64,000 nt of DNA from Streptomyces sp. NRRL S-1022 (GTDB lineage Bacteria > Actinomycetota > Actinomycetes > Streptomycetales > Streptomycetaceae). Shown here piece after piece: positions 49,881 to 61,354 of this stretch (positions within the stretch are counted from its first letter, which is position 1; each line of letters starts with the position of its first letter). The position numbers were made by a program, and so were the translations under genes. Where the stretch lies: assembly GCF_000720135.1 (NCBI RefSeq), contig NZ_JOIU01000003.1, positions 124,001 to 188,000 on the forward strand. The letters run 5' to 3'. Under the pieces are notes generated by a model. That model did not search any database and was not told the origin of the DNA. It was given only the letters and a program-made list of their open reading frames with translations.

Positions 49881-51860
49881 GTGAGCGACACCACCGATCT
49901 GATGGGCGCACGTGTCGAGGAGACCGCTGCCGCGCCCGCCACGGACGCCTCCGCGCCTGCCACCGGTGCCGGCTCCCGGCGGCGCCGTGGTACCGGCCTT
50001 GAGGGCATGGTGCTGGCCGAGCTGCAGCAGGTTGCCTCGGGCCTCGGCATCAGGGGCACCGCGCGGATGCGCAAGAGCCAGCTGATCGAGGTCATCAAGG
50101 AGGCGCAGGCCGCCGGGGGAGCCCCCGCCGCCAAGGCCGACACCGCCGCCGAGACCAAGCCGAAGCGCCGGGCCACCTCCAAGGCCCGCACCGGCGAGGA
50201 GGCCGAGAAGAAGGCGGAGGCCAAGGCCGCGCCCGCCGACAAGGCCGTGGCCCAGCAGCAGATCGAGATCCCCGGCCAGCCCGCCTCCGACGACGCCCCG
50301 AACGAGCGCCGGCGCCGCCGCGCCACCGCCGATGCGGGCAGTCCGGCCCAGGGCGGCGCGGAGACCGTCGCCGCCGAGGCCAAGGGCGAGAGCAAGGCCG
50401 AGACGCCGGCGCAGCAGGGCGAGGCCAAGGGCGACGCCGGTGACGGCGAGGGCCGTGGCCGCCGGGACCGCCGCGAGCGCGGCCGGGACCGTGACCGCCG
50501 CAACAAGGGCGACGACCAGCAGGGTCAGGGCGGCGGCCGCCAGGACCGGCAGGACCGGCAGCAGCAGGGCCAGCAGCAGGGCGGCGGCCGTCAGGACCGC
50601 AACGCCGGTCCGCAGGACGACGACGACTTCGAGGGCGGCCGCCGTGGCCGTCGCGGCCGCTACCGCGACCGCCGGGGCCGTCGGGGCCGTGACGAGATCG
50701 CCGAGCCGCAGGTCGCCGACGACGACGTCCTGATCCCGGTCGCGGGCATTCTGGACATCCTCGACAACTACGCCTTCATCCGGACCTCCGGCTACCTGCC
50801 GGGTCCGAACGACGTGTACGTCTCCCTCGCCCAGGTCCGCAAGAACGGCCTGCGCAAGGGCGACCACGTCACCGGTGCGGTCCGGCAGCCCAAGGAGGGC
50901 GAGCGCCGCGAGAAGTTCAACGCGCTGGTCCGCCTGGACTCCGTCAACGGCATGGCGCCCGAACACGGCCGCGGCCGCCCGGAGTTCAACAAGCTCACCC
51001 CGCTCTACCCGCAGGACCGGCTCCGCCTGGAGACCGACCCGGGCGTGCTCACCACCCGGATCATCGACCTGGTCTCGCCGATCGGCAAGGGCCAGCGCGG
51101 TCTGATCGTGGCCCCGCCGAAGACCGGTAAGACCATGATCATGCAGGCGATCGCCAACGCGATCACGCACAACAACCCCGAGTGCCACCTGATGGTCGTC
51201 CTGGTCGACGAGCGTCCGGAAGAGGTCACCGACATGCAGCGGTCGGTCAAGGGCGAGGTCATCTCCTCGACCTTCGACCGCCCGGCCGAGGACCACACCA
51301 CGGTCGCCGAGCTGGCCATCGAGCGGGCCAAGCGACTGGTGGAGCTGGGCCACGACGTGGTCGTGCTGCTCGACTCCATCACGCGTCTGGGCCGTGCCTA
51401 CAACCTGGCGGCGCCCGCCTCCGGCCGCATCCTGTCCGGTGGTGTCGACTCGACCGCGCTCTACCCGCCGAAGCGGTTCTTCGGCGCGGCGCGCAACATC
51501 GAGGACGGCGGCTCGCTGACCATCCTGGCCACGGCGCTCGTGGACACCGGGTCCCGCATGGACGAGGTGATCTTCGAGGAGTTCAAGGGCACCGGCAACA
51601 TGGAGCTCAAGCTCGACCGGAAGCTCGCCGACAAGCGCATCTTCCCGGCGGTGGACGTGGACGCGTCCGGTACCCGCAAGGAGGAGATCCTGCTCGGCAA
51701 CGAGGAGCTGGCCGTCGTCTGGAAGCTCCGCCGGGTCCTGCACGCGCTGGACCAGCAGCAGGCGATCGAGCTGCTTCTCGACAAGATGAAGCAGACCAAG
51801 TCGAACGGCGAGTTCCTGATGCAGATCCAGAAGACGACGCCGACGCCGGGCAACGACTGA
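49881..51860 (+). CDS. rho: Transcription termination factor Rho, long actinobacterial form
   Basis: 659 residues against about 420 in E. coli. The Rho N-terminal helical domain is at about 35-75 ([16 protein letters not shown]), followed by a 200-residue insert rich in Arg, Gly, Gln and Asp ([29 protein letters not shown]). Then come the RNA-binding fold ([19 protein letters not shown] near 300), the P-loop APPKTGKT near 411, Walker [17 protein letters not shown] near 492 and the R-loop segment. The insert is typical of high-GC actinobacteria and contacts RNA. GTG 49881 after AGGGAAGG. Confidence 0.96.
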   Translation: MSDTTDLMGARVEETAAAPATDASAPATGAGSRRRRGTGLEGMVLAELQQVASGLGIRGTARMRKSQLIEVIKEAQAAGGAPAAKADTAAETKPKRRATSKARTGEEAEKKAEAKAAPADKAVAQQQIEIPGQPASDDAPNERRRRRATADAGSPAQGGAETVAAEAKGESKAETPAQQGEAKGDAGDGEGRGRRDRRERGRDRDRRNKGDDQQGQGGGRQDRQDRQQQGQQQGGGRQDRNAGPQDDDDFEGGRRGRRGRYRDRRGRRGRDEIAEPQVADDDVLIPVAGILDILDNYAFIRTSGYLPGPNDVYVSLAQVRKNGLRKGDHVTGAVRQPKEGERREKFNALVRLDSVNGMAPEHGRGRPEFNKLTPLYPQDRLRLETDPGVLTTRIIDLVSPIGKGQRGLIVAPPKTGKTMIMQAIANAITHNNPECHLMVVLVDERPEEVTDMQRSVKGEVISSTFDRPAEDHTTVAELAIERAKRLVELGHDVVVLLDSITRLGRAYNLAAPASGRILSGGVDSTALYPPKRFFGAARNIEDGGSLTILATALVDTGSRMDEVIFEEFKGTGNMELKLDRKLADKRIFPAVDVDASGTRKEEILLGNEELAVVWKLRRVLHALDQQQAIELLLDKMKQTKSNGEFLMQIQKTTPTPGND

Positions 51861-51863
51861 CCC

Positions 51864-51930
51864 GCACGCCGTAAGCGGCTGCACGCCGTAAGCGGCTGCA
51901 CGCCGTAGGCAGCCGCACGCTGTAGCCGAG
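51864..51930. repeat. 17-bp tandem repeat after rho
   Basis: GCACGCCGTAAGCGGCT at 51864 and 51881 (identical), then two diverged copies at 51898 and 51915, directly before the rho terminator. Confidence 0.75.
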
Positions 51931-51957
51931 GGCCGCTCCCACCATGGGGGCGGCCCT
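51929..51957 (+). terminator. Hairpin terminator after rho
   Basis: AGGGCCGCTCCC, loop ACCAT, GGGGGCGGCCCT: a 12-bp stem with one G-T pair. Confidence 0.72.
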
Positions 51958-52044
51958 TCGCGCTGTCCGTGCGCCTCGCGTCCGGTGAGCGGACAGGTGA
52001 CGTCGGAGAGGCGGGCGGGGTTCCCGGTGCTGTTGTGACCTCGG

Positions 52045-52700
52045 TCACGTCACCCCGGGGTCCTTGCCTCCGCTTTGCCGAGGTGAAGGCGGGGTGAAGG
52101 GGCCGGTCACCGGGGCCGCGAAGGCCGTGACCACCGCCCCCGTCCCGGTCGCCGAACCGGCCAGGCGCAGGGCGCCTCCCGGGACCCGCAGATCGAGGAA
52201 GAACCGTGTGACCGCGCCGGCCCGGCGCAGGCCGTGGACGCGCTCGCCGGGGTAGCCCGGCTCGCGCAGCACCGCCCCGACGCGGTCGGGCGCGCGGGGT
52301 CGGCCGGCCGGTCGAGCGCCTCGGTGATGCGCTCGGCGTGGCGGCGGCTCTCGCACGCCTCGACCGCGCTCGGTGCGGGCTGCCGCGGCGGCGCGGAGGA
52401 GTCCGGCGCCGGCTCGGTGCCGCGGGGTGCGACCGCGCCGACGGGTGCGGCCGCGTGGGCGGGTGTGGCCGGTTCGACGGGGAGCGGCTCCACCGGGGCG
52501 GCCGGCGGCCTCTCGTCCGGCGCGGCCGGCTCCGGCGGGGGCGTGTCCGGTGCGCACGGCCGTCCCACCGCGTCGAGCATCTCCAGGAAGGCGACCCGCG
52601 GATCCGGGGTGGGCGGCTCCTCGTTCGCAGGGGCGTCGGCGGGGGGTTTCCGGGGGCCTTCGGCAGGTCTCCTCGGATGCGGCCAACTCTGCGCGGACAT
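52045..52700 (-). pseudogene. Frameshifted hypothetical protein gene
   Basis: From ATG 52700 a frame encodes MSAQSWPHPRRPAEG..., then VAFLEMLDAVGRPC, a proline/alanine-rich middle and VEACESRRHAERITEALDRPAD. At about 52285-52300 sensible sequence moves to another frame (RVGAVLREPGYPGERVHGL ... TRFFLDLRVPGGALRLAGSA) that runs to a stop at 52045. Each part looks protein-like only in its own frame, so either a one-base indel disabled the gene or there is a sequence error. Family unknown. About 160 bases separate it from the divergent secreted-lipase-like gene. Confidence 0.45.
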
Positions 52701-52862
52701 GCGGGGATTCGTCGCACGGGGACAGTCTCCCGCCCTTCCGGCGGCTCTTCACCGCCGCAAAGAAACGGACTTCTTGATTCCCTATGCAGGATCTTGTGGC
52801 TGTGTTGATCAGCTCTTTATGGTCTGGCGTTCAACCGAGTTGATCAATTCGAGGGGGGAATT

Positions 52863-54476
52863 GTGCGCAAGGCAGTTGTGCCGGTCATCACGGCACTCTC
52901 TTTGTCGCTGCTGCTTCCGATGCAGCAGGCGTCGGCCGCCACGGTCGATCCGCCGCTGGCCACGGGCGAGATCCAGCAGATAGGCCCGGGCCTGTACTTC
53001 AGCGAGTCCCAGTCCTTCCAGATCTCCGAGGGTGACGTGGCCGTCGGCGCCATCGGCCGCCGGCACAGCGTCGTCGCCCAGGCGGGCGGAGCCGCGCAGC
53101 CGGAATCGGCGCCCGCGTCCCGCGCCGACATCGGCGCCTTCGGCCCCGGGTGGGAAGCGGAATTCCTCGGCGGCACGCTCAACCGCAAGCTGGAACAGCA
53201 GGGCAGCGACATCGTGGTCACCGACCTCGACGTCGGTGAATCGTTCCGCTACAGCCTGACCAGCAGCATCGCCTACCCGAGCGGCGGCGGCGTCAACAAG
53301 TACCAGACCACCGACGGCTCCAAGATCACCGAGACCACGAAGTGGGACGCCTCGGCCGGCGCTCTGGTCACCACCGTCGTCGAGAGCCTCGGCGCGGACC
53401 TGTCCGCGACGGAGACCGGCGACGACACCTTCACCGACGCCTCCGGCAACCCGGTGCCGTCCGCGGACCTCAAGCCCACCTACACGTGGAAGCAGGCCGC
53501 CCCCGGCACCGACAAGTGGCGGGTCACCGGCGTGGGCAGCACCTCCAACGGCACCTCCACGGTCGGCTACGACACCCAGGGGCGCGTGTCCACCATCACC
53601 GAGCCGGCCGCCGGGGAGACCCCGCAGCAGTCGCTGACGGTGACCTACGCGTCGAACACGACGGCCTCCGGCTCGACGTACGGCGACTACCAGGGCCGCG
53701 CCAAGGAGATCTCCCTCACCGCCGGCACCACGACGCAGACGGTCGCCCGGTACGCCTACGACGCCTCGGGCCGGCTGCGGACCATGACCAACCCCGTCGA
53801 GAGCGCCGAGCCGGTGGCGTCGTACTCCTACGACACGACCGGACGCGTCTCCACGATCAGCTCGCCCGCCAACGGCGCCTGGGACCTCACCTTCCCGGCC
53901 GGCTCCGCCGCCCCGAACGTCGAGTCCACCGGCCTGGCCCGCCCGGCCTCGCAGTCCACGTTCCAGGGCGCGGCCGGCATCACCGACCCGGGCGCCTCCG
54001 GCCCGCCGGCCGCCGACTTCACCACCGGTGAGATCTCCGACCCGCAGTCCTACCCGCGCCAGTGCAGCACCGCCACCTCCTGGCTGTGGTACACGAAGGC
54101 CGGCTGCGCCGCCTGGGTCGCGCACTACGGCTGGCACGCCCCGTACTGGAAGAAGCTGCCCAGCGGCTACTGGGTGGTCGGCATCAACCACGACCACTGC
54201 ACCCAGTCCCCGGACAAGCCGTCCGGCTACGACTTCCGGTCCGCCTGCGACATGCACGACTACGGCTACGGCCTGATCGGCAACACCTACAAGGGCTACA
54301 AGTACTACCTCGACCGCAGCAAGAAGTCGAACGTGGACAACGCCTTCCACACCACGCTCCGCGACTACACCTGCTCCGCCTACCGGTTCAAGAGCGTGTG
54401 CCGCAGCATCGCGTACACGTACCTGAAGTTCGTCCAGCGGTACGGCAACCCGAAGAACGGCGCCAACGCCACCTGA
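52863..54476 (+). CDS. Secreted YD-repeat protein with C-terminal phospholipase A2 domain
   Basis: 537 residues. GTG 52863 opens a signal peptide (VVPVITALSLSLLLPMQQASA). Residues about 100-380 contain RHS/YD-like units (GYDTQGRVSTITEPA, YAYDASGRLRTMTNPV, YSYDTTGRVSTISSPA). The last 140 residues are a prokaryotic phospholipase A2: a CDMHDYGYG active-site helix with the HD catalytic pair near 465, plus paired cysteines (CSTATSW, AGCAAW, DHCTQS, YTCSAY, SVCRS) for disulfides. YD repeats joined to an enzymatic end is the plan of polymorphic secreted toxins and delivery proteins, although only a few units occur here. No immunity gene is obvious next to it. Confidence 0.78.
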   Translation: MRKAVVPVITALSLSLLLPMQQASAATVDPPLATGEIQQIGPGLYFSESQSFQISEGDVAVGAIGRRHSVVAQAGGAAQPESAPASRADIGAFGPGWEAEFLGGTLNRKLEQQGSDIVVTDLDVGESFRYSLTSSIAYPSGGGVNKYQTTDGSKITETTKWDASAGALVTTVVESLGADLSATETGDDTFTDASGNPVPSADLKPTYTWKQAAPGTDKWRVTGVGSTSNGTSTVGYDTQGRVSTITEPAAGETPQQSLTVTYASNTTASGSTYGDYQGRAKEISLTAGTTTQTVARYAYDASGRLRTMTNPVESAEPVASYSYDTTGRVSTISSPANGAWDLTFPAGSAAPNVESTGLARPASQSTFQGAAGITDPGASGPPAADFTTGEISDPQSYPRQCSTATSWLWYTKAGCAAWVAHYGWHAPYWKKLPSGYWVVGINHDHCTQSPDKPSGYDFRSACDMHDYGYGLIGNTYKGYKYYLDRSKKSNVDNAFHTTLRDYTCSAYRFKSVCRSIAYTYLKFVQRYGNPKNGANAT

Positions 54477-54624
54477 GCCGCGGTACGGCCTCCCGATCGG
54501 ATCACACAGGCGAGCGAACCGGCCGGACGGCGAGACCCTTCGCCGTCCGGCCTCCGCACGCCCGGCTCCCTTCCCGCACACGCACCAGCGGGCCCAGTCG
54601 TGCCCGCTTCCCACCGGAGCGACA

Positions 54625-57438
54625 GTGAACAAACCCCTATGGACCACGGTCGTCACCGCGGTGATGGCCGTGTCCCTCGGCGCCGTGCCGGCCCAGGCCG
54701 CGACGCCGCCCAGTGCCGCCGCGACCGCCGCGACGGCCGACCCGGTCGACCCGCCGCTGTACGACGAGACCTCCGCCGGCGGGACCGTCCGCGTGAACGT
54801 CGTCACCGCCAACCGCACCGACCTCTCCTCCGCCGCGTCGGCGGGCGAGACGGTGCAGTCGTACCAGACCATGCCGGTCGTCACCCTCAAGGTCGACCGG
54901 AGCGGGCTGGACAAGCTGTCCGCCCAGCCGGGCGTGGTCAGCGTCACCGAGGACGTCCCGGCGCGGCCGTCACTGGACGAGAGCGTCCCCATCATCGGGG
55001 CCGACCAGGCCTCCGCCCAGGGCATGACCGGCGCGGGCAGCGTGGTGGCCGTCCTGGACACCGGCGTCGCGACCGGCCACCCGTTCCTGAAGGACCGGGT
55101 CGTCGCGGAGGCGTGCTTCTCGCCGGTCGACCCCGACTACGGCGCCACCAGCCTGTGTCCCGACGGGACCGACCACCAGGAGGGCCCGGGAACGGCCGAT
55201 TCCGGCACCGGCCCGTGCGCGGCCATCGCCGAGTGCGACCACGGGACCCACGTGGCCGGCATCGTCGCCGGCAACGGCGCGGGCCTGACCGGAGCCCCCA
55301 AGCGCGGTGTCGCCCCCGGCGCCAACCTCGTCGCCATCCAGGTGTTCAGCAAGTTCGACTCCGAGGACGTCTGCGGCCCCGGCGCCGCGCCCTGCGTGCT
55401 CAGCTTCACCAGCGCCCAGCTCGCCGGGCTGGAGAAGGTGCTCCAACTGCGCCAGTCCGGCACCCCGTTGGTGGCCGCCAACCTGAGCCTGGGCGCCGGC
55501 CGGTACGCCACCGCCTGCGACACCGACCCGCGCAAGGCGGCCATCGACAACCTGTTCGCCGCCGGTGTCGCCACCGTGGTCGCGGCCGGCAACAACGGCT
55601 ACACCGACGCGGTGAGCGCCCCGGCCTGCGTGCCCTCCGCGATCGCGGTCGGCGCCACCACCGACGACGACCAGTTGTCCGCGTTCACCAACCGCGGCCC
55701 GCTGCTGGACCTGCTCGCCCCCGGCACCAGCATCGTCTCCTCGGTGCCCGGCAACGGGTACGCCTCGAAGAACGGCACCTCCATGGCCGCGCCGCACGTG
55801 TCCGGCGCCCTGGCCATCCTGCGGCAGGCGTTCCCCGACGACAGCATCGCGAACCTTCAGTCGCGGCTGAAGAACAGCGGGAAGAGCATCAGCTACACGG
55901 GCGCCGACACCCCCCGCATCAACGTCGCCCAGGCACTCGGCGGCGACACCGCACAGCCGCTCGCCGCGGGCAACGACTTCAACTGCGACAAGAAGGAGGA
56001 CCTCGCCGTCGCCGACCCGGAGGCGACCGTGGGCGGCGACGCCAAGGCGGGCCTCGTCCGCGTGGTCTACGGAGCCGGCAAGGGCACGGCCGAGCTGAAC
56101 CAGGACCTCGCCTCGGTGCCCGGCGACGCCGAGCCGAACGACTACTTCGGCGACTCCCTCGCCGCCGTCGACTACAACAAGGACGGCTGCACCGACCTGG
56201 TCGTCGGCACCTCCCGCGAGGACGTCGGCAGCGCGACCGACGCCGGCACCGTGGACGTCCTCTACGGAGCCTCGGGCGGCCTCGGCTCCGGCAAGGCGGC
56301 ACTCCACCTCGAACAGGGCACGGGCTCGGAGGCCATCCTCGCCTCGGCCTCGGAAGCCGGGGACCGCATGGGCGCCGCCGTCGCCGCCGGCCTCACGCTC
56401 GACCAGGAGCCGTACCTGGTCATCGGGGTTCCCGGTGAGGACATCGACGGCAAGACGGACACCGGCGCCGTCTTCTATCTGCGGGGTTCCGTCAACCGGA
56501 CGCTGATCCAGGGCAGTTCGGGTGTGGCGGGCACGCTGGAGGCCGGCGACAAGTACGGGTCCTCGGTGGCCGCCAGCCCCGAGTGCGTGGTGGTCGGCAT
56601 TCCGGGCGAGGGCGTGGTGCCCTACACGACCCCGAACGGCTCCGAGGTGGTGTCGGGCCAGGTCGACGTGATGGCGCACGAGCTGAACTCCAGCGGTGTC
56701 CCGACCCACCTGGCCTCCGTGGACCAGGCGTCCCCGAACATCAGCGGTGAGGCCGAGGCGGGGGACCAGTTCGGCGCGTCGGTCTCGGCCACCCAGGCCA
56801 TGTTCACGCAGGGCTTCCCGTGGCTGAGGAGGGGCACGTACATCGCCGTCGGCATCCCCGGGGAGGACATCACCTACTCGGGACAGGCCAAGGCCGACGC
56901 CGGCCGGGCCATCGTGCTCAGGGTGGACCGGCTGGTCTCGCCCCCGGTCACGGAGATCAACGGCAGCTACGAGCAGGCGCCGGACGACGTCTCCGGGGCG
57001 CCCGAGGCCGGTGACCGCATGGGTGCCCAGGTGGCCGTCGCCAACCGCGACCCGGCGGCGTCCGCGACCGACACCAGCCTGGTGATGGCCGTCGGCGTGC
57101 CGGGCGAGGACATCGGCACGGTCGCCGACGCGGGCGCCGTACAGGTCTTCGGCCTGCGCAGCACCACCCCGGGTGCCACCGACCGGTGGGTCGAGGCCGG
57201 CAACAGCCACGGCATGCCGGGCACCCCGACCGCCGGGCACAACGTGGGCGCCAGCCTGTACGGCACGCAGTCCAGCCTCTACATCGGCATGCCCTACGGC
57301 CCGGGCGCCTACGGCTCCCTGTACTCGATGCCGTGGGCGAACGTGACCGGGGGCACCGTGCAGCCGGTCACCACCTACGCGCCCGGCACGGGCGGCCTCC
57401 CGGCAGCCGGGCTGCGGTTCGGCATGTCGGCCCGCTGA
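54625..57438 (+). CDS. Secreted subtilisin-like (S8) protease with FG-GAP repeats
   Basis: 937 residues. Signal peptide up to about residue 27, an inhibitor-I9-like propeptide (RVNVVTANRTDLSS ... VTLKVDRSGLDKL), then the S8 catalytic triad: Asp in VAVLDTGVATGHP near 143, His in DHGTHVAGIVAG near 208, Ser in NGTSMAAPHVSG near 386. From about 450 to the end there are FG-GAP/integrin-type calcium-binding blades (DYNKDGCTDLVVG, GDRMGAAVAAG, GDKYGSSVAAS, IGVPGEDI). Extracellular. GTG 54625. It may share transcription with the phospholipase gene 148 bases upstream. Confidence 0.92.
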   Translation: MNKPLWTTVVTAVMAVSLGAVPAQAATPPSAAATAATADPVDPPLYDETSAGGTVRVNVVTANRTDLSSAASAGETVQSYQTMPVVTLKVDRSGLDKLSAQPGVVSVTEDVPARPSLDESVPIIGADQASAQGMTGAGSVVAVLDTGVATGHPFLKDRVVAEACFSPVDPDYGATSLCPDGTDHQEGPGTADSGTGPCAAIAECDHGTHVAGIVAGNGAGLTGAPKRGVAPGANLVAIQVFSKFDSEDVCGPGAAPCVLSFTSAQLAGLEKVLQLRQSGTPLVAANLSLGAGRYATACDTDPRKAAIDNLFAAGVATVVAAGNNGYTDAVSAPACVPSAIAVGATTDDDQLSAFTNRGPLLDLLAPGTSIVSSVPGNGYASKNGTSMAAPHVSGALAILRQAFPDDSIANLQSRLKNSGKSISYTGADTPRINVAQALGGDTAQPLAAGNDFNCDKKEDLAVADPEATVGGDAKAGLVRVVYGAGKGTAELNQDLASVPGDAEPNDYFGDSLAAVDYNKDGCTDLVVGTSREDVGSATDAGTVDVLYGASGGLGSGKAALHLEQGTGSEAILASASEAGDRMGAAVAAGLTLDQEPYLVIGVPGEDIDGKTDTGAVFYLRGSVNRTLIQGSSGVAGTLEAGDKYGSSVAASPECVVVGIPGEGVVPYTTPNGSEVVSGQVDVMAHELNSSGVPTHLASVDQASPNISGEAEAGDQFGASVSATQAMFTQGFPWLRRGTYIAVGIPGEDITYSGQAKADAGRAIVLRVDRLVSPPVTEINGSYEQAPDDVSGAPEAGDRMGAQVAVANRDPAASATDTSLVMAVGVPGEDIGTVADAGAVQVFGLRSTTPGATDRWVEAGNSHGMPGTPTAGHNVGASLYGTQSSLYIGMPYGPGAYGSLYSMPWANVTGGTVQPVTTYAPGTGGLPAAGLRFGMSAR

Positions 57439-57572
57439 CCGACGGTTCCACGGACCCGCGGCCCCGAGATCTTTGCCACAGCGATCTCGGCGGCCGCCGG
57501 TCTCCGGCCGGACCACCCTCGCTAACGAATCCGCAGGTGAGCGCGGTCCGAAGGGGCCGGTCGACTACGCAC

Positions 57573-57601
57573 CGTGCCCCTCGCCGTACGCGAGGGGCAC
57601 G
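57573..57601. terminator. Hairpin terminator after the protease gene
   Basis: CGTGCCCCTCGC, five-base loop, GCGAGGGGCACG: a perfect 12-bp stem. Confidence 0.72.
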
Positions 57602-57723
57602 GGGCGTTGTGCAACCCTTTTCCGAGTTTCTCCGTCTGACCGGACGGAGCGACGATGGAGCGGTGACGACCGCGCCCGACCCCGACCGCAGGGGGTAACC
57701 GACCGCCGAGACCTAGGAGCGAC

Positions 57724-58854
57724 GTGGCCGCCGAGAGCACGCAGCCCGCCATAACCGAGCCGGGCACGACCCCGCGCCGCCGGAGCAAGGGACGCCGTCG
57801 CAAGGCACCCAGCACCGGCCGCAGGGCGGTGCGCGCCACGGCGTGGACGGCCGCGGGCGTGGTCCTGCTGGGCGGCGCCGGCGCCGGGTACGTCTACTTC
57901 AAGCTCAACGGCAACCTGCACAGCGTCGACATCAACCAGGCGCTGGGCAGCGACCGGCCCACGAAGGTCGACAACGGCTCGGAGAACATCCTGGTCCTGG
58001 GCTCGGACACCCGCTCCGGCACGAACAGGAAGCTCGGCGGCGGCACGGACGACGGCAGTGCCCGCTCGGACACGGCGATGATCGTCCACGTCTACCAGGG
58101 CCACAAGAAGGCCAGCGTGGTCTCCATCCCCCGGGACACCCTGGTCGACCGCCCCCAGTGCACCGACACCAAGGGCACCGCCCACCCCGCCGCGTCCGGT
58201 GTGATGTTCAACGAGGCCTACTCCACCGGCGGCGCCGCCTGCGCCGTGAAGACGGTGGAGTCGATCACCGGCATCCGCATGGACCACTACCTGGAGGTCG
58301 ACTTCGAGGGCTTCCAGAAGCTCATCGACGACCTCGGCGGGGTCCAGGTCACCACCACCAGGAACATCCGGGACCCGCAGAGCCACCTGGACCTCAAGGC
58401 CGGCACCCACACCCTGGACGGCGAGCAGGCCCTCGGCCTGGTCCGCACCCGGCACGGCGTGGGCGACGGCTCCGACCTGGGCCGCATCCAGCTCCAGCAG
58501 GCCTTCGTCAAGGCCCTGATCGACCAGGTCAAGCACGTCGGCGTCTTCACGAACCCGAAGAAGCTGTACGACCTCGCCGACACCGCCACCAAGGCCGTCA
58601 CCACCGACTCCGACCTCGGCTCGGTCAACTCCCTGATCGACTTCGCCGGCGGCCTCAAGGGCATCAGCTCGTCCCACATGAAGATGGTCACGATGCCCGT
58701 CCGGTACGACCCGGCCAACCCCAACCGCGTCCTGTTGGCCAGGTCCAAGGCCCAGCTGGTCTGGAACGCCCTGCGCAACGACCAGCCGATCCCGGCCTCG
58801 GCCACCGAGGGCACCGCCACCGGGGAGGCCAAGGGCGTGGTGAGCGCCGGCTAG
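57724..58854 (+). CDS. LytR-CpsA-Psr (LCP) family protein
   Basis: 376 residues: basic Ser/Arg-rich cytoplasmic start, one membrane helix at about 40-60 (TAWTAAGVVLLGGAGAGYVYF), then the LCP domain with ENILVLGSDTRSG near 95, ARSDTAMIVHV near 118, VSIPRDTLV near 136 and LGLVRTRHGVGDGSDLGRIQLQQ near 238. LCP enzymes transfer wall glycopolymers from lipid carriers to peptidoglycan; the Asp/Arg pairs needed for pyrophosphate binding are present. GTG 57724 after AGGAG. In the S. coelicolor order a protein of this type also sits between rho and rpmE. Confidence 0.93.
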   Translation: MAAESTQPAITEPGTTPRRRSKGRRRKAPSTGRRAVRATAWTAAGVVLLGGAGAGYVYFKLNGNLHSVDINQALGSDRPTKVDNGSENILVLGSDTRSGTNRKLGGGTDDGSARSDTAMIVHVYQGHKKASVVSIPRDTLVDRPQCTDTKGTAHPAASGVMFNEAYSTGGAACAVKTVESITGIRMDHYLEVDFEGFQKLIDDLGGVQVTTTRNIRDPQSHLDLKAGTHTLDGEQALGLVRTRHGVGDGSDLGRIQLQQAFVKALIDQVKHVGVFTNPKKLYDLADTATKAVTTDSDLGSVNSLIDFAGGLKGISSSHMKMVTMPVRYDPANPNRVLLARSKAQLVWNALRNDQPIPASATEGTATGEAKGVVSAG

Positions 58855-59014
58855 GGCACCCGGACGGCCCCCGCCCGCCCGGCCGGAATAGAACAGCCGC
58901 ACCCCCGGTTTGGGAGGATGGCCCCAGTCCTGGCAGACTGGTACGTCGGCCCCGGTTCACGCTCCCGCACCCCGCGGCGGCGACCCGGAGCCCTCCCGGA
59001 ACCTAGGAGACACC

Positions 59015-59239
59015 TTGAAGCGCGACATCCACCCCGAGTACGTCGAGACGCAGGTCAGCTGCACCTGCGGTGCGTCGTTCACCACCCGTAGCACCATCGA
59101 GTCCGGCGCCATCCGGGCCGAGGTCTGCTCCGAGTGCCACCCGTTCTACACGGGCAAGCAGAAGATCCTCGACACCGGTGGCCGTGTGGCCCGCTTCGAG
59201 GCCCGCTTCGGCAAGGCTGCCGCCGGCTCCAAGAAGTAG
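59015..59239 (+). CDS. rpmE: 50S ribosomal protein L31 (zinc-binding form)
   Basis: 74 residues with CTCGASFTT near 16-24 and [13 protein letters not shown] near 37, the four-ligand zinc version (the cysteine-free paralogue being a zinc-starvation replacement). TTG start at 59015 is supported by TAGGAG four bases further upstream and by family length. Confidence 0.95.
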   Translation: MKRDIHPEYVETQVSCTCGASFTTRSTIESGAIRAEVCSECHPFYTGKQKILDTGGRVARFEARFGKAAAGSKK

Positions 59240-59251
59240 CGAGCCCCATAT

Positions 59252-59303
59252 CGCCGGTCCACGGTCACGCCCCCGCGGGGGTGTGCCCGGGACCGGCGTT
59301 TTT
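59252..59303 (+). terminator. Intrinsic terminator or attenuator between rpmE and prfA
   Basis: CGCCGGTCC (59252-59260) pairs with GGACCGGCG (59290-59298), the loop holds a second CCCCCGCGGGGG stem, and TTTTT follows directly. This is one of the few hairpin-plus-U-tract signals in the window. Confidence 0.78.
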
Positions 59304-59344
59304 GGTCGCCCGCCCTTCCCTTCACCGCAGTACAGGAGCCCAAG

Positions 59345-60421
<1,077 letters not shown>

Positions 60422-60456
60422 CACCCGTACGCACCAGCACGACACGGAGGACTCGC

Positions 60457-61302
60457 GTGAACCTGCTGCTCGCGGAGGTGGCCCAGGCCACCCAGCGGCT
60501 GGCCGACGCCGGCGTGCCCTCGCCGCGCACCGACGCGGAGGAGCTGGCCGCGTTCGTGCACGGCGTGAAGCGCGGCGCTCTGCACTCCGTGAAGGACGCC
60601 GACTTCGACGCCCGGTACTGGGAGGTCATCGCCCGGCGCGAGCAGCGCGAGCCGCTGCAGCACATCACCGGGCGGGCCTACTTCCGGTACCTGGAACTCC
60701 AGGTCGGCCCCGGGGTGTTCGTGCCCCGCCCGGAGACCGAGTCGGTGGTCGGCTGGGCCATAGACGCCGTGCGCGCCATGGACGTGGTCGAGCCGTGCAT
60801 CGTCGACCTGTGCACCGGCTCCGGCGCCATCGCGCTCGCCCTCGCCCAGGAGGTCCCGCGCTCGCGCGTGCACGCCGTGGAGCTGTCCGAGGACGCCCTG
60901 GTGTGGACCCGCAAGAACGTCGCCGGCTCCCGCGTCGACCTGCGGCAGGGCGACGCCCTGTCCGCCTTCCCGGACCTGGACGGCCAGGTCGACCTGGTCA
61001 TCTCCAACCCGCCGTACATCCCGCTCACCGAGTGGGAGTACGTCGCCCCCGAGGCCCGCGACTACGACCCGGAGATGGCGCTCTTCTCCGGCGAGGACGG
61101 CCTCGACCTGATCCGCGGCATCGAGCGCACCGCGCACCGGCTGCTGCGCCCCGGCGGCGTCGTCGTGATCGAGCACGCCGACACCCAGGGCGGCCAGGTG
61201 CCGTGGATCTTCACCGAGGAGCGGGGCTGGGCCGACGCGGCGGACCACCCCGACCTCAACAACCGCCCCCGGTTCGCCACCGCGCGCAAGGCGCTGCCGT
61301 GA
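60457..61302 (+). CDS. prmC: Release factor glutamine methyltransferase
   Basis: 281 residues; SAM motif [16 protein letters not shown] near 117 and the NPPY substrate loop in [10 protein letters not shown] near 186. It methylates the glutamine of the GGQ loop of RF1, the upstream gene. GTG 60457 has CGGAGG seven bases upstream. Ends 52 bases before the next start. Confidence 0.95.
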   Translation: MNLLLAEVAQATQRLADAGVPSPRTDAEELAAFVHGVKRGALHSVKDADFDARYWEVIARREQREPLQHITGRAYFRYLELQVGPGVFVPRPETESVVGWAIDAVRAMDVVEPCIVDLCTGSGAIALALAQEVPRSRVHAVELSEDALVWTRKNVAGSRVDLRQGDALSAFPDLDGQVDLVISNPPYIPLTEWEYVAPEARDYDPEMALFSGEDGLDLIRGIERTAHRLLRPGGVVVIEHADTQGGQVPWIFTEERGWADAADHPDLNNRPRFATARKALP

Positions 61303-61354
61303 GCACTCCGCAGACTTCGACCCCGCAGTACGTGTACGAGGAGGCCAGCTAGAC

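Noticed and set aside
54970..57516. 848-residue minus-strand frame opposite the S8 protease
   Set aside because: Shadow frame; the protease on the plus strand has a signal peptide, catalytic triad and repeats.
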